Shown: positions 1 to 5,264, counted from the stretch's first letter. The stretch is DNA of 5,264 bases from Acidithiobacillus sp. (GCA_028065135.1 JAPTWR010000123.1:1-5264); one strand, 5' to 3'. The notes: generated by a model from the sequence alone, not told the origin. Numbers and translations: made by a program.

Positions 1-40
1 GATTGACCGCAGCGGGGCGAGCGGCTATTCTCCTCCGCGA

Positions 41-117
41 CGGGGCGTAGCGCAGCTTGGTAGCGCGCCTGCTTTGGGAGCAGGATGTCGTAGGTTCGAA
101 TCCTATCGCCCCGACCA
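41..117 (+). tRNA. tRNA-Pro (anticodon TGG)
   Basis: The full cloverleaf is visible. The acceptor stem 41-47 (CGGGGCG) pairs perfectly with 107-113. The D stem is GCGC at 50-53 with 63-66. The anticodon stem is CCTGC 68-72 with GCAGG 80-84, and the loop TTTGGGA puts anticodon TGG at 75-77, which reads proline codons. The T stem is 90-94 with 102-106, with the usual TTCGAAT loop. Discriminator A114 is followed by a genomically encoded CCA at 115-117. The gene looks intact although an integrase remnant ends only 19 bp downstream. This fits an element that recombined into the tRNA 3' end and rebuilt the gene. Its promoter lies mostly outside the window; the 40 bp upstream show no clear -35/-10 pair. 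Confidence 0.98.
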
Positions 118-135
118 ATTAATCAACAGCTTAGG

Positions 136-664
136 CTACTTCTTTGAGGTGGCCTTTTCTACAACCTGCTTTCTTTCTACAACTCCGCCGAGAGACTTGA
201 CGGTCTGCGTGTCTCTGGCGCGCACATAGACCTCTGTCATCGACCCGTCAGCATGGCCCGCAAGCGCTTGCGCGTAGTCACACCCAGCAGCCCTATTCAC
301 ATCAGTGAGCGATTTGGCGCGGATATAATGGAAGTGGACATCACGGAGCTCTGGCGTGATCTCAAAGGCTTGTTTCTTGCCGGTCTTGGATGTCTGAACG
401 ACCAGCAGGTTGTCCTGAATATCGCCCGGACGCAGATGAAGAATATCGCTTTTACGCAAGGCGGTCAGATAGGCCAGATCCAACGGTATTGTCTTGGGCA
501 GCGGCCCCCTCCAGTTGCGCCCACATGGCCAAGGCCTCGGCATAACTACTGGAGAGCTTAGTCCATACCCGCTTGCCGTCGGCCGATGAGACGAAGTAAT
601 ACATCGCACCTTTCTGATGCAGGTGCGGGGGGAGATGACGATTTTTGCTACGTGGGCGGCCCAT
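136..664 (-). pseudogene. Tyrosine recombinase (phage/island integrase), two internal deletions and a frame change
   Basis: This was a site-specific integrase and is now broken. The N-terminal piece starts with ATG at 664 and reads MGRPRSKNRHLPPHLHQKG, then YYFVSSADGKRVW and YAEALAMWAQLEG. That is the arm-binding start typical of integrases found beside DUF4224 genes. Near 508 this frame stops matching and the homology moves to another frame with LAYLTALRKSDIL (catalytic Arg box) and TSKTGKK (catalytic Lys region), so the core-binding domain is missing. A second gap lies near 337, where ELRDV runs straight into HFHYIRAKSLTD (HxxR box); about 50 residues normally lie between them. The rest follows normally: YAQALAGHADGS (His box), MTEVYVR (catalytic Tyr) and a TAG stop at 136-138. 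The catalytic signatures survive, but fold and frame do not. An AGGA lies 12 nt before the start. Orientation towards the tRNA 3' end is classic for tRNA-targeted islands. Confidence 0.88.
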
Positions 665-673
665 GAGCTTGAT

Positions 674-871
674 TTATCCTGTCCGATGTAGCCTGTCAAA
701 CCGTGGCTCTTTCGGTTTGACCCGCTGTGCACCCAGCAGGTGGCGTTGTACCTCGTCCTGTAAGACTATCGGACGATTGGCCGCGTTCAGATCGAACCGG
801 TAGCCGTGCTGACTCAACCATTGCACCTGCTTGGGCCATTGCTTATACCCGGTTAGGGCGCGAAGATCGTC
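674..871 (-). pseudogene. DUF4224-like small protein, 5'-truncated
   Basis: The reading frame contains [32 protein letters not shown] and [13 protein letters not shown], ending with TAA at 674-676. The order LTGYK, QxxWL, GxxF/Y, N..GRP-like and V fits DUF4224, a short domain often encoded just upstream of phage-type integrases and sometimes thought to act as an excision or DNA-binding accessory. The stop lies 9 bp before the integrase ATG, so the two genes were probably one transcription unit. The match begins at about 871. Upstream of that the frame no longer looks like the family, and ssb sequence appears on the other strand from about 877, so the start codon and first residues are lost. 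The family call is from remembered pattern, not a search. Confidence 0.68.
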
Positions 872-876
872 AGGGG

Positions 877-996
877 GCCGGGGAATATCTGCGCAAGGGG
901 AGCCAGGCGTACATCGAGGGGCGTATCCGCACCAGAAAATGGACCGATAAGGACGGGCAGGAGCGGTATTCCACGGAGATCGTGGGCGACCGGCTT
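877..996 (+). pseudogene. ssb: Single-stranded DNA-binding protein (SSB), internal fragment
   Basis: The frame encodes [20 protein letters not shown] followed by [20 protein letters not shown]. This closely follows the second half of the OB-fold of bacterial SSB (E. coli: [20 protein letters not shown]). About 60 N-terminal residues, the end of the OB-fold and the acidic C-terminal tip are all missing. The 40-residue fragment cannot form a working SSB. The surrounding open frame (from an ATG at 727 to a stop at 1059) is only partly ssb; its first ~50 codons are antisense to the DUF4224 remnant and its last ~20 have no likeness to SSB. Accessory ssb copies are common on plasmids, phages and integrative elements, so this may come from the same lost element as the integrase. 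The breakpoint at 872-876 is shared with the truncated DUF4224 gene. Confidence 0.85.
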
Positions 997-1010
997 CTCT
1001 CTGCGATCGC

Positions 1011-1115
1011 CTCGGCACAATCCCTATATCTCGCGTTGGCTACGCGAGACTGTGGCTGAGTTTTATGTTGGTCGTGCTGGTGGTGGGGGCATGGCTCGCC
1101 TGGTCCGACTGGTAG
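1011..1115 (+). pseudogene. Possible C-terminal fragment of a small membrane protein (unrecognised)
   Basis: A frame without a convincing start runs to TAG at 1113-1115 and ends in [21 protein letters not shown]. That is one strong hydrophobic segment with Trp residues near its end, as in a transmembrane helix. An ATG at 1065 would give only a 16-residue peptide, and no good ribosome binding site precedes it. I do not recognise the family. It may be the tail of a membrane protein whose 5' part was lost at the junction with the ssb fragment, or a chance hydrophobic reading of GT-rich DNA. Low confidence. Confidence 0.25.
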
Positions 1116-1293
1116 TAAATTACGTCATAAGTGCGAGTCCTATGGCCAGATTTACGCAGCACTGAAGGCAAGGAGAAAGGCAGGGGCGTTGTTGCGAGGC
1201 AGGGTCTAAAAGGACTTGCGGAAATGAATTTCCACAAGCAGTCTGCTGTCGACAACCAGTAGGCTCAACGGCGGCAGTGCAGCGTTTGCAGTC
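1116..1293. other. Non-coding stretch, no recognised gene
   Basis: No frame here resembles a known protein. A short plus-strand frame starting with GTG at 1131 ends at a TAG near 1258 with MNFHKQSAVDNQ, which I cannot place. The minus-strand frame over 1040-1255 has low-complexity Thr/Ser/Pro-rich content and looks spurious. The one clear structure is the inverted repeat at 1215-1238, listed separately. Confidence 0.5.
1215..1238. repeat. 24-bp inverted repeat (11-nt arms, 2-nt centre)
   Basis: The left arm CTTGCGGAAAT (1215-1225) faces the right arm ATTTCCACAAG (1228-1238) across a GA centre. Ten of eleven positions pair, with one mismatch (C1219/A1234). No T-run follows on either strand, so it does not look like an intrinsic terminator. 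The compact dyad suits an operator or a recombinase or replication-protein site. No flanking gene is intact enough to assign a role. Confidence 0.6.
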
Positions 1294-1369
1294 ATTCAGA
1301 AATTGGTGGGCAGCACGTAAAATTGCGCATTCCGGCGATCGTGGGCAGGGATTCCGCTGATCGTGGGCA
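1294..1369. mobile_element. IS21-like terminal repeats (solo end)
   Basis: Two 19-bp direct repeats, ATTCCGGCGATCGTGGGCA (1329-1347) and ATTCCGCTGATCGTGGGCA (1351-1369), match at 17 of 19 positions with a 22-bp period. A more degenerate copy, ATTCAGAAATTGGTGGGCA (1294-1312), matches the first at 13 of 19. Multiple short direct repeats carrying a GATCGTGGGCA-type core are typical of the ends of some IS21-family elements, where they bind the IstA transposase. No istA or istB reading frame is nearby, so this is a solo end or relic. The family assignment rests on remembered motif likeness only. Confidence 0.5.
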
Positions 1370-1479
1370 CCCCCGAAAAGCGTACATTCTGGTCACCGCC
1401 ATTTTATCCCCAGGTGGTCACGATGGGTCAGCTTTTGGGGTGTCGCGTCCATCACTGTTGTTACGTCTTTCGTTATCTG

Positions 1480-1610
1480 AGGAAGAGAGAGGTCCAATCT
1501 GCCAAGGCGACAGCCCGGGGTTATCGTACCCACAAGAACTTTATCAACATGGCTTATCTGATCTTGGGTAAGTTGGATCTCAGGCTACCCACTTAAAACG
1601 TCGAGGAACC
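1480..1610 (+). pseudogene. ISL3-like transposase, C-terminal remnant with probable right end
   Basis: The frame ends in KATARGYRTHKNFINMAYLI followed by LGKLDLRLPT and a TAA at 1594-1596. This resembles the C-terminal tail of ISL3-family transposases (ARGYR...NF..M.YL..GKL). Only about the last 35 residues are recognisable. Upstream, the same frame back to an ATG at 1363 is unrelated and overlaps the IS21-like repeats, so the rest of the gene is lost. After the stop, CCCACTTAAAACGTCGAGGAACC leads to about 1610, which could be the right inverted repeat (reading inward, GGTTCCTCGACG). No matching left end is present in the window. The family call is tentative; other DDE families could share such a tail. 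Confidence 0.5.
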
Positions 1611-1685
1611 TCTGAAAAGGGGTGATGCGCGCTCCTGGCAGGGAATGGATTTTCACAGACGGATTCTTCTTGCGTACATCCCATG

Positions 1686-1705
1686 AGAGTCCCGCGCAGG
1701 ACTCT
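1686..1705. other. Stem-loop downstream of the c-di-GMP gene
   Basis: AGAGTCC (1686-1692) pairs perfectly with GGACTCT (1699-1705) around a six-base loop. It lies about 30 bp beyond the stop of the minus-strand gene. No T-run follows on either strand, so intrinsic termination is doubtful. It may instead protect the 3' end of the mRNA. Confidence 0.4.
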
Positions 1706-1717
1706 TCCTCTGGCGTC

Positions 1718-1732
1718 TGGTGGAGAGCACCA
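1718..1732. other. Small hairpin just after the c-di-GMP gene stop
   Basis: TGGTG (1718-1722) pairs with CACCA (1728-1732) around GAGAG, beginning two bases after the stop codon of the minus-strand gene. The 5-bp stem without a T-run is weak. With the stem-loop at 1686-1705 it could form a 3'-end structure. Confidence 0.25.
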
Positions 1733-1734
1733 AC

Positions 1735-4700
1735 CTACCGAACATGGGAGTTTCCCAGAAAGCGGTGTAACGCATCCATCAGCTGCGCATTGGTCTCCAG
1801 CAACTCTTGAGCTAATTGTAGCGCTTCCGGACTGCCCGGTGGACTGACATGATCTCTCAGCATTTGGTGCAGGCGGTGATGGAACTGGTCCACCTCGACC
1901 GGCAGAGCGGCGGGGTCGGGTAACTGGTCCAGCCACAGGGCCAGATGGCAATGTTCTGCATCATCGATGCCCAAGATCCGCTCCGGCAGACGGCCATTCC
2001 CCTGGAGGTACTGAACGGATTGTTCTACGCGTATCTGGTGCGCCCCCAATAGCCCCATATCCGTTACATCCATGAAGTTGTTGCGCGGAGATGTTTTGTA
2101 ATTACCTGCATAATTCGAGATGTTATACGACTTCACCCAGGCTGGTACCGCTTCCGCGGGCATCGGTTTGGCAAACAGATAGCCCTGCATGGCCGGACAA
2201 TCCAGAGTCTCCAGCAGCTGTAAATGCCCGACGGTTTCCACGCCTTCGGCAATGACCTCCAGACCCAGCATACGGGCGGTTTTCGCGACTCCGGCAACAA
2301 TGGCAAAGTCACGGGGATCATTGAGCATATCCAGGACAAAACTCTGGTCAATCTTGATGGTCTGGGCGGGCAGCTTCTGCAGATAACTCAAGGAAGCATT
2401 CCCGGTTCCGAAATCATCCAGTGCGATACGCAATCCCATGGCATTACAGTGCTGAAGCATTTCCTGGGCCTTCTGAAAATCCAGCATGGGGGCACTTTCG
2501 GTGACTTCAATTTCGCAGTACGCCGGGGCTATCCCGGGATATGCGGCCAGGGCACGCTGCAGATCATTCAGAAACTCGGGGTCCAGCAGATGCCGGGCGC
2601 TGATATTGAGCGACAGGCGTAAGGGGAGTCCGGCCTGATGCCACTGTTCTCCCTGGGCCAGAACCGCATCCAACACAAAGCAGCCGATGCGGCGGGCCAG
2701 GCGGGGATGGTCCAGCGCTTCGGCGAACACAGCGGGCGTGAGCAGGCCCCGTTGGGGATGCTGCAAGCGAATCAGGGCCTCAAAACCAATCACGCCCTGC
2801 TCTGGTGACGCAGAAGGAGCAGGCCGGGTCACTACTGGCTGGTAATACATGACCAAGCTCTGGGCTTCAAGGGCTTCCTCGGTCATCGCCAAGATCTCCA
2901 TCAATTGTTCCTGTTCAACATCCAGGGTTTTTTCATAAAAACAATACTGATTGCGACCACGGGCTTTGGCGGCATAAAGTGCGAGATCCGCATGCCGCAA
3001 TATTTGCAGGGCATCACCCGTATCGCCGGAGAGAATCGTAAATCCGATGCTGGCTGAAACGTTCGCCACCTGCGTGTCCATCACGATGGGCTGATTCAAT
3101 GCCTGGATCAGACTGTGGGCGAGATGCTGGGCGTCTTCCAGATGATGCATATTGGGCAGCAGCAGTCCGAATTCATCCCCGCCCAGGCGGCTGACGATAT
3201 CTTCAGGCCGTAGCGTTTCACGGATCCGTTGTGCCACCGTACAGAGCAGTTGATCCCCCCGATCGTGTCCCCAGCGATCATTGACCTGTTTGAATCCATC
3301 CAGATCGAGAATGCCAACCAGCAGCAGCCCTTCCGGCAGGGGCTGCTCCTGTGTGGCCTGTTGGAGGCGCTCCAGAAACCACTTGCGATTGGGCAAGCCG
3401 GTCAAATCATCGTGGTGAGCCTGATAAACCAGGTTCTTGGTCAAACGGCGCCGTTCCGTGACATCATGAAAGACCAGCACGGCGCCCAGCAACTGACCAT
3501 CGCGGCCATGAATCGGCGCGGCAGAATCTTCAATGGCAAGCTCCTGACCATCCGCGCGCAGGAGAACCGTGTGGTTGGCCAGAGCCACGACCCGGCCTTC
3601 CTGCAGGACTCTGCGGATGGGGTTTTCCACAGGCTGGTGATCCCTCTCATGGACAATGCGGAAAACCGTTTCGAGCGGTTTCCCCAGAATGTCTGAGCGC
3701 GCATAACCCAGCATGGATTCAGCCACAGGATTGACATCTGTGACCCGACCTTGGGTATCGGTCGTCACCACCCCATCGCCGATGGAATGCAGGGTGACTT
3801 CCGCTCGTTCCTTGGACTCCCACAACATCAGATCATGGGCAGATCTTTCGCGCTGCCGGTCTTCACCGATACGACGGAAAGTCCAATAGCCGAGGCTGGA
3901 AAGAAGAAGTAGAGCCAGCATGGCGGCCAAAGGACCGGTCATCCGATTCCACCAGGTGGCCAGCAGAAAGGAACGCGGCAGTCCCGCACCCGCCACCAGT
4001 GGATAGCCCCGCACCTGGTTCCAGGCCCCGAGACGCCATTGATTGACCGCCGTAGCCAGGCCATAAAAGGTGGCAGAGCGGGCCTGGGGATGCGCCCGGA
4101 TGGACTCGGCGGCAATGCCGTTTTGGGGTGCACCGAAGGTGTTTTGCGTGGGTGGCGGATAACGGCTTTCCAGAAAGCCATCCCTGCGCAGCAGAAATAC
4201 CGAACTCAAGGCAGGAAGCGGCAGATTGCGCCAAAAAGGGAATTGGCCGTGCTGCAAGGGCAGCAAGGCAACTATGTTGGAAACCACGGAGTGTCGGTAG
4301 GGCGTCCCTTGTGCCCCCAGGAAAAGTGGTATCACCCAGTGTGGATGATGGGGATGCTCCGGATTTTGTACCGGCAAGGCGGGACCAACACAGAGGCCGG
4401 AAGCATGCTCACAACGCTGGATCAGTTGGCGCTGCTGGACCGTGATCCGGGAACGGGCAACCGGAGAGGCCTGGGGTGTAAGCAATGCGCGCACCAGTCC
4501 CTTGTCCATCCCGGCAGTCACTACTCCGTTACCTACCGCACGCACGCCTACGCTGTTGAAATTGGGTTCGAGGACCAGGTAATCCTGCAATTTTTCGTGA
4601 ATCGCCAGGGGCGTGGCATCCGCCCCCTTGCCCGTATCCTGACCCAACATGGCCAATGAAGACTGGGTTCCTTTGAGAAATAAATGCGTACCATCCGCCA

Positions 4701-4836
4701 CAGCGGCTGCCAACACCCGCAAATTGGTGCTGTATTCCTGGCAGACTTCCTGCCACGTTTCATAGGCCAGGCCTCCCCCAGCCAGCAGAACGATGACCAC
4801 AAACAGGAGCCAGGCACGCAATAACCAGGGTAGCAT
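1735..4836 (-). CDS. Membrane-bound PAS-GGDEF-EAL protein with C-terminal CZB-like zinc domain
   Basis: Predicted c-di-GMP enzyme of 1033 residues in the inner membrane. TM1 is at about 5-24 and TM2 at about 302-319, enclosing a periplasmic region of about 275 residues that is Cache-like by size and position. Next come PAS (about 342-462), GGDEF (about 472-635) and EAL (about 655-900). The GGDEF motif is exact at 552-556, and an RxxD inhibitory site (R543, D546) sits five residues before it. The EAL residues are present: E686 of EAL, N744, E777/E780 in EVTES, D807-D808 in DDFGTG, K828, E864 and Q884. Synthesis from GTP and hydrolysis to pGpG are therefore both plausible. Residues 924-1033 resemble a CZB domain with H933, C963, H986 and H990. 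The ATG at 4836 is preceded immediately by an in-frame TAA, and TM1 starts at once, so this start is the earliest possible. No clear Shine-Dalgarno is seen. No partner gene is adjacent, so it is probably monocistronic. Confidence 0.96.
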   Translation of the reverse strand: MLPWLLRAWLLFVVIVLLAGGGLAYETWQEVCQEYSTNLRVLAAAVADGTHLFLKGTQSSLAMLGQDTGKGADATPLAIHEKLQDYLVLEPNFNSVGVRAVGNGVVTAGMDKGLVRALLTPQASPVARSRITVQQRQLIQRCEHASGLCVGPALPVQNPEHPHHPHWVIPLFLGAQGTPYRHSVVSNIVALLPLQHGQFPFWRNLPLPALSSVFLLRRDGFLESRYPPPTQNTFGAPQNGIAAESIRAHPQARSATFYGLATAVNQWRLGAWNQVRGYPLVAGAGLPRSFLLATWWNRMTGPLAAMLALLLLSSLGYWTFRRIGEDRQRERSAHDLMLWESKERAEVTLHSIGDGVVTTDTQGRVTDVNPVAESMLGYARSDILGKPLETVFRIVHERDHQPVENPIRRVLQEGRVVALANHTVLLRADGQELAIEDSAAPIHGRDGQLLGAVLVFHDVTERRRLTKNLVYQAHHDDLTGLPNRKWFLERLQQATQEQPLPEGLLLVGILDLDGFKQVNDRWGHDRGDQLLCTVAQRIRETLRPEDIVSRLGGDEFGLLLPNMHHLEDAQHLAHSLIQALNQPIVMDTQVANVSASIGFTILSGDTGDALQILRHADLALYAAKARGRNQYCFYEKTLDVEQEQLMEILAMTEEALEAQSLVMYYQPVVTRPAPSASPEQGVIGFEALIRLQHPQRGLLTPAVFAEALDHPRLARRIGCFVLDAVLAQGEQWHQAGLPLRLSLNISARHLLDPEFLNDLQRALAAYPGIAPAYCEIEVTESAPMLDFQKAQEMLQHCNAMGLRIALDDFGTGNASLSYLQKLPAQTIKIDQSFVLDMLNDPRDFAIVAGVAKTARMLGLEVIAEGVETVGHLQLLETLDCPAMQGYLFAKPMPAEAVPAWVKSYNISNYAGNYKTSPRNNFMDVTDMGLLGAHQIRVEQSVQYLQGNGRLPERILGIDDAEHCHLALWLDQLPDPAALPVEVDQFHHRLHQMLRDHVSPPGSPEALQLAQELLETNAQLMDALHRFLGNSHVR

Positions 4837-4922
4837 CCGTTATCGGACTACCAGGGAGAAGCATTCATCATGGGTAAACACTTTCTACTGCATCCTTTCA
4901 CACGCGCGTTAATGTTTCATAA

Positions 4923-4949
4923 ATAGTACAAGATTGGGGGCGGTTTCAA
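4923..4949 (-). promoter_or_regulatory. Possible promoter for the c-di-GMP gene, partly inside the IS30 end
   Basis: On the minus strand, TTGAAA (4949-4944; 5 of 6 to the -35 consensus) is followed after 15 bp by TACTAT (4928-4923; 4 of 6 to TATAAT). Transcription would start about 80 bp before the ATG at 4836. The -35 lies at the stop of the IS30-like transposase gene and the -10 in or near flanking DNA, so an insertion may have created or changed it. The 15-bp spacer is short and the evidence is sequence likeness only. Confidence 0.3.
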
Positions 4950-4956
4950 ATTTGAA
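4945..4956. repeat. Perfect 12-bp palindrome at the IS30-like element end
   Basis: TTCAAATTTGAA reads the same on both strands and covers the last codons and stop of the transposase gene. It probably belongs to the terminal region of the IS. The exact outer boundary of the element cannot be fixed without another copy. Confidence 0.5.
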
Positions 4957-5264
4957 GTGCAACACCACTGTTTAACTGCCTGATTTGCTGTGCCATTACT
5001 TCGGCTGGCGTGCGGAATCCCAAAGATTTCCTTGGTCGATTATTCAGATCTTCCGCCACGCGCGTCAAGTGCCGTTGTGAGTATACCGACAGGTCCGTTC
5101 CCTTGGGGAAATACTGGCGCAGCAGCCCGTTGGTGTATCGTTGGTCGGACGCTGCCAGGGACTATGTGGGTCGGCAAAATAGACGCGAATGCCCACCTTG
5201 TGTTCCAGTTCCTCGTGCCGCGCCATCTCTTTGCCCTGGTCATAGGTGAGGGTCCGCAGGATGG
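4946..5264 (-). pseudogene. IS30-family transposase, C-terminal part, frameshifted, runs off window
   Basis: From the window edge the minus strand reads LTYDQGKEMARHEELEHKVG, then FADPHSPWQRPTN, which is the IS30 core with the second catalytic Asp at 5239-5241. The family expects NENTNGLLRQ next. One base is missing around 5135-5139, so the frame breaks at the codon for the catalytic Glu, 33 residues after the Asp. In the shifted frame the match resumes as TNGLLRQYFPKGTDLSVYSQ, then AEDLNNRPRKSLGFRTPAEV, and ends with LNSGVALQI and TGA at 4946-4948. Apart from this single-base loss the remaining sequence is well preserved, suggesting recent decay or a sequencing error. The N-terminal half lies outside the window. 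It is oriented like the c-di-GMP gene, whose start is about 110 bp downstream. Confidence 0.9.

Noticed and set aside
1017..1067. A VGYAR motif that resembles the N-terminus of serine resolvases
   Set aside because: Only five residues match and the following sequence turns into a hydrophobic helix with no STDDQ motif, so the likeness is chance.
1040..1255. Minus-strand 71-residue open frame
   Set aside because: It has no recognisable domain, a composition of Ser/Thr/Pro repeats and no convincing ribosome binding site. It is most likely spurious.
1686..1732. Two hairpins as a rho-independent terminator
   Set aside because: Neither is followed by a T-run on either strand, so I list them only as structures.
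2189..4659. Several open frames opposite or out of frame within the c-di-GMP gene
   Set aside because: They overlap a long gene with clear domains in the minus frame and their products resemble no family; they are antisense or shifted shadows.
1..5264. CRISPR array, toxin-antitoxin pair or defence system
   Set aside because: No regularly spaced repeats of CRISPR length and no paired small genes with known motifs are visible. The IS21-like direct repeats are too few and explained by an IS end.
1480..5264. Composite transposon carrying the c-di-GMP gene
   Set aside because: The flanking relics belong to different families and lack matching ends, so they cannot have moved the gene together as a classic composite transposon.

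Overview
The window looks like a bacterial chromosome from a Gram-negative proteobacterium. The inner-membrane c-di-GMP protein, a proteobacterial-type tRNA-Pro with encoded CCA, and IS30-, IS21- and ISL3-like debris all point that way. The style of the GGDEF-EAL protein together with ISL3-type relics would suit Acidithiobacillus or a relative, but that is an inference from memory and cannot be settled from this sequence.

Layout. (1) 41-117: an intact tRNA-Pro(TGG). (2) 136-871, minus strand: the wreck of an integrative element at the tRNA 3' end. It comprises a tyrosine-recombinase pseudogene with two internal deletions, preceded by the 3' part of a small DUF4224-type gene. (3) 877-996, plus strand: the middle of an ssb gene, cut at both ends and joined head-to-head with the DUF4224 remnant. 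(4) 997-1620: no intact gene. It holds a short hydrophobic C-terminal reading frame, a 24-bp inverted repeat, IS21-like end repeats and the C-terminal tail of an ISL3-like transposase. (5) 1735-4836, minus strand: the only intact protein gene, a 1033-residue membrane protein with a periplasmic sensor region, PAS, GGDEF, EAL and a C-terminal CZB-like zinc-binding domain. (6) 4837-4945: a short upstream region carrying the presumed promoter. (7) 4946-5264, minus strand: the C-terminal part of an IS30-family transposase, frameshifted at its catalytic glutamate and running off the window.

How it fits together. The left third is a mobile-element graveyard anchored on a tRNA gene. The c-di-GMP enzyme lies between transposase relics of different families, which fits a rearranged accessory region. 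The enzyme keeps the signature residues for both making and degrading c-di-GMP. It has three possible signal inputs: periplasm, PAS and CZB. The IS30 relic, in the same orientation, ends about 110 bp upstream of its start and may supply part of its promoter. I see no CRISPR array, no rRNA and no defence system. The most unusual item is the placement of a CZB-like metal-binding domain at the C-terminus of a GGDEF-EAL protein.
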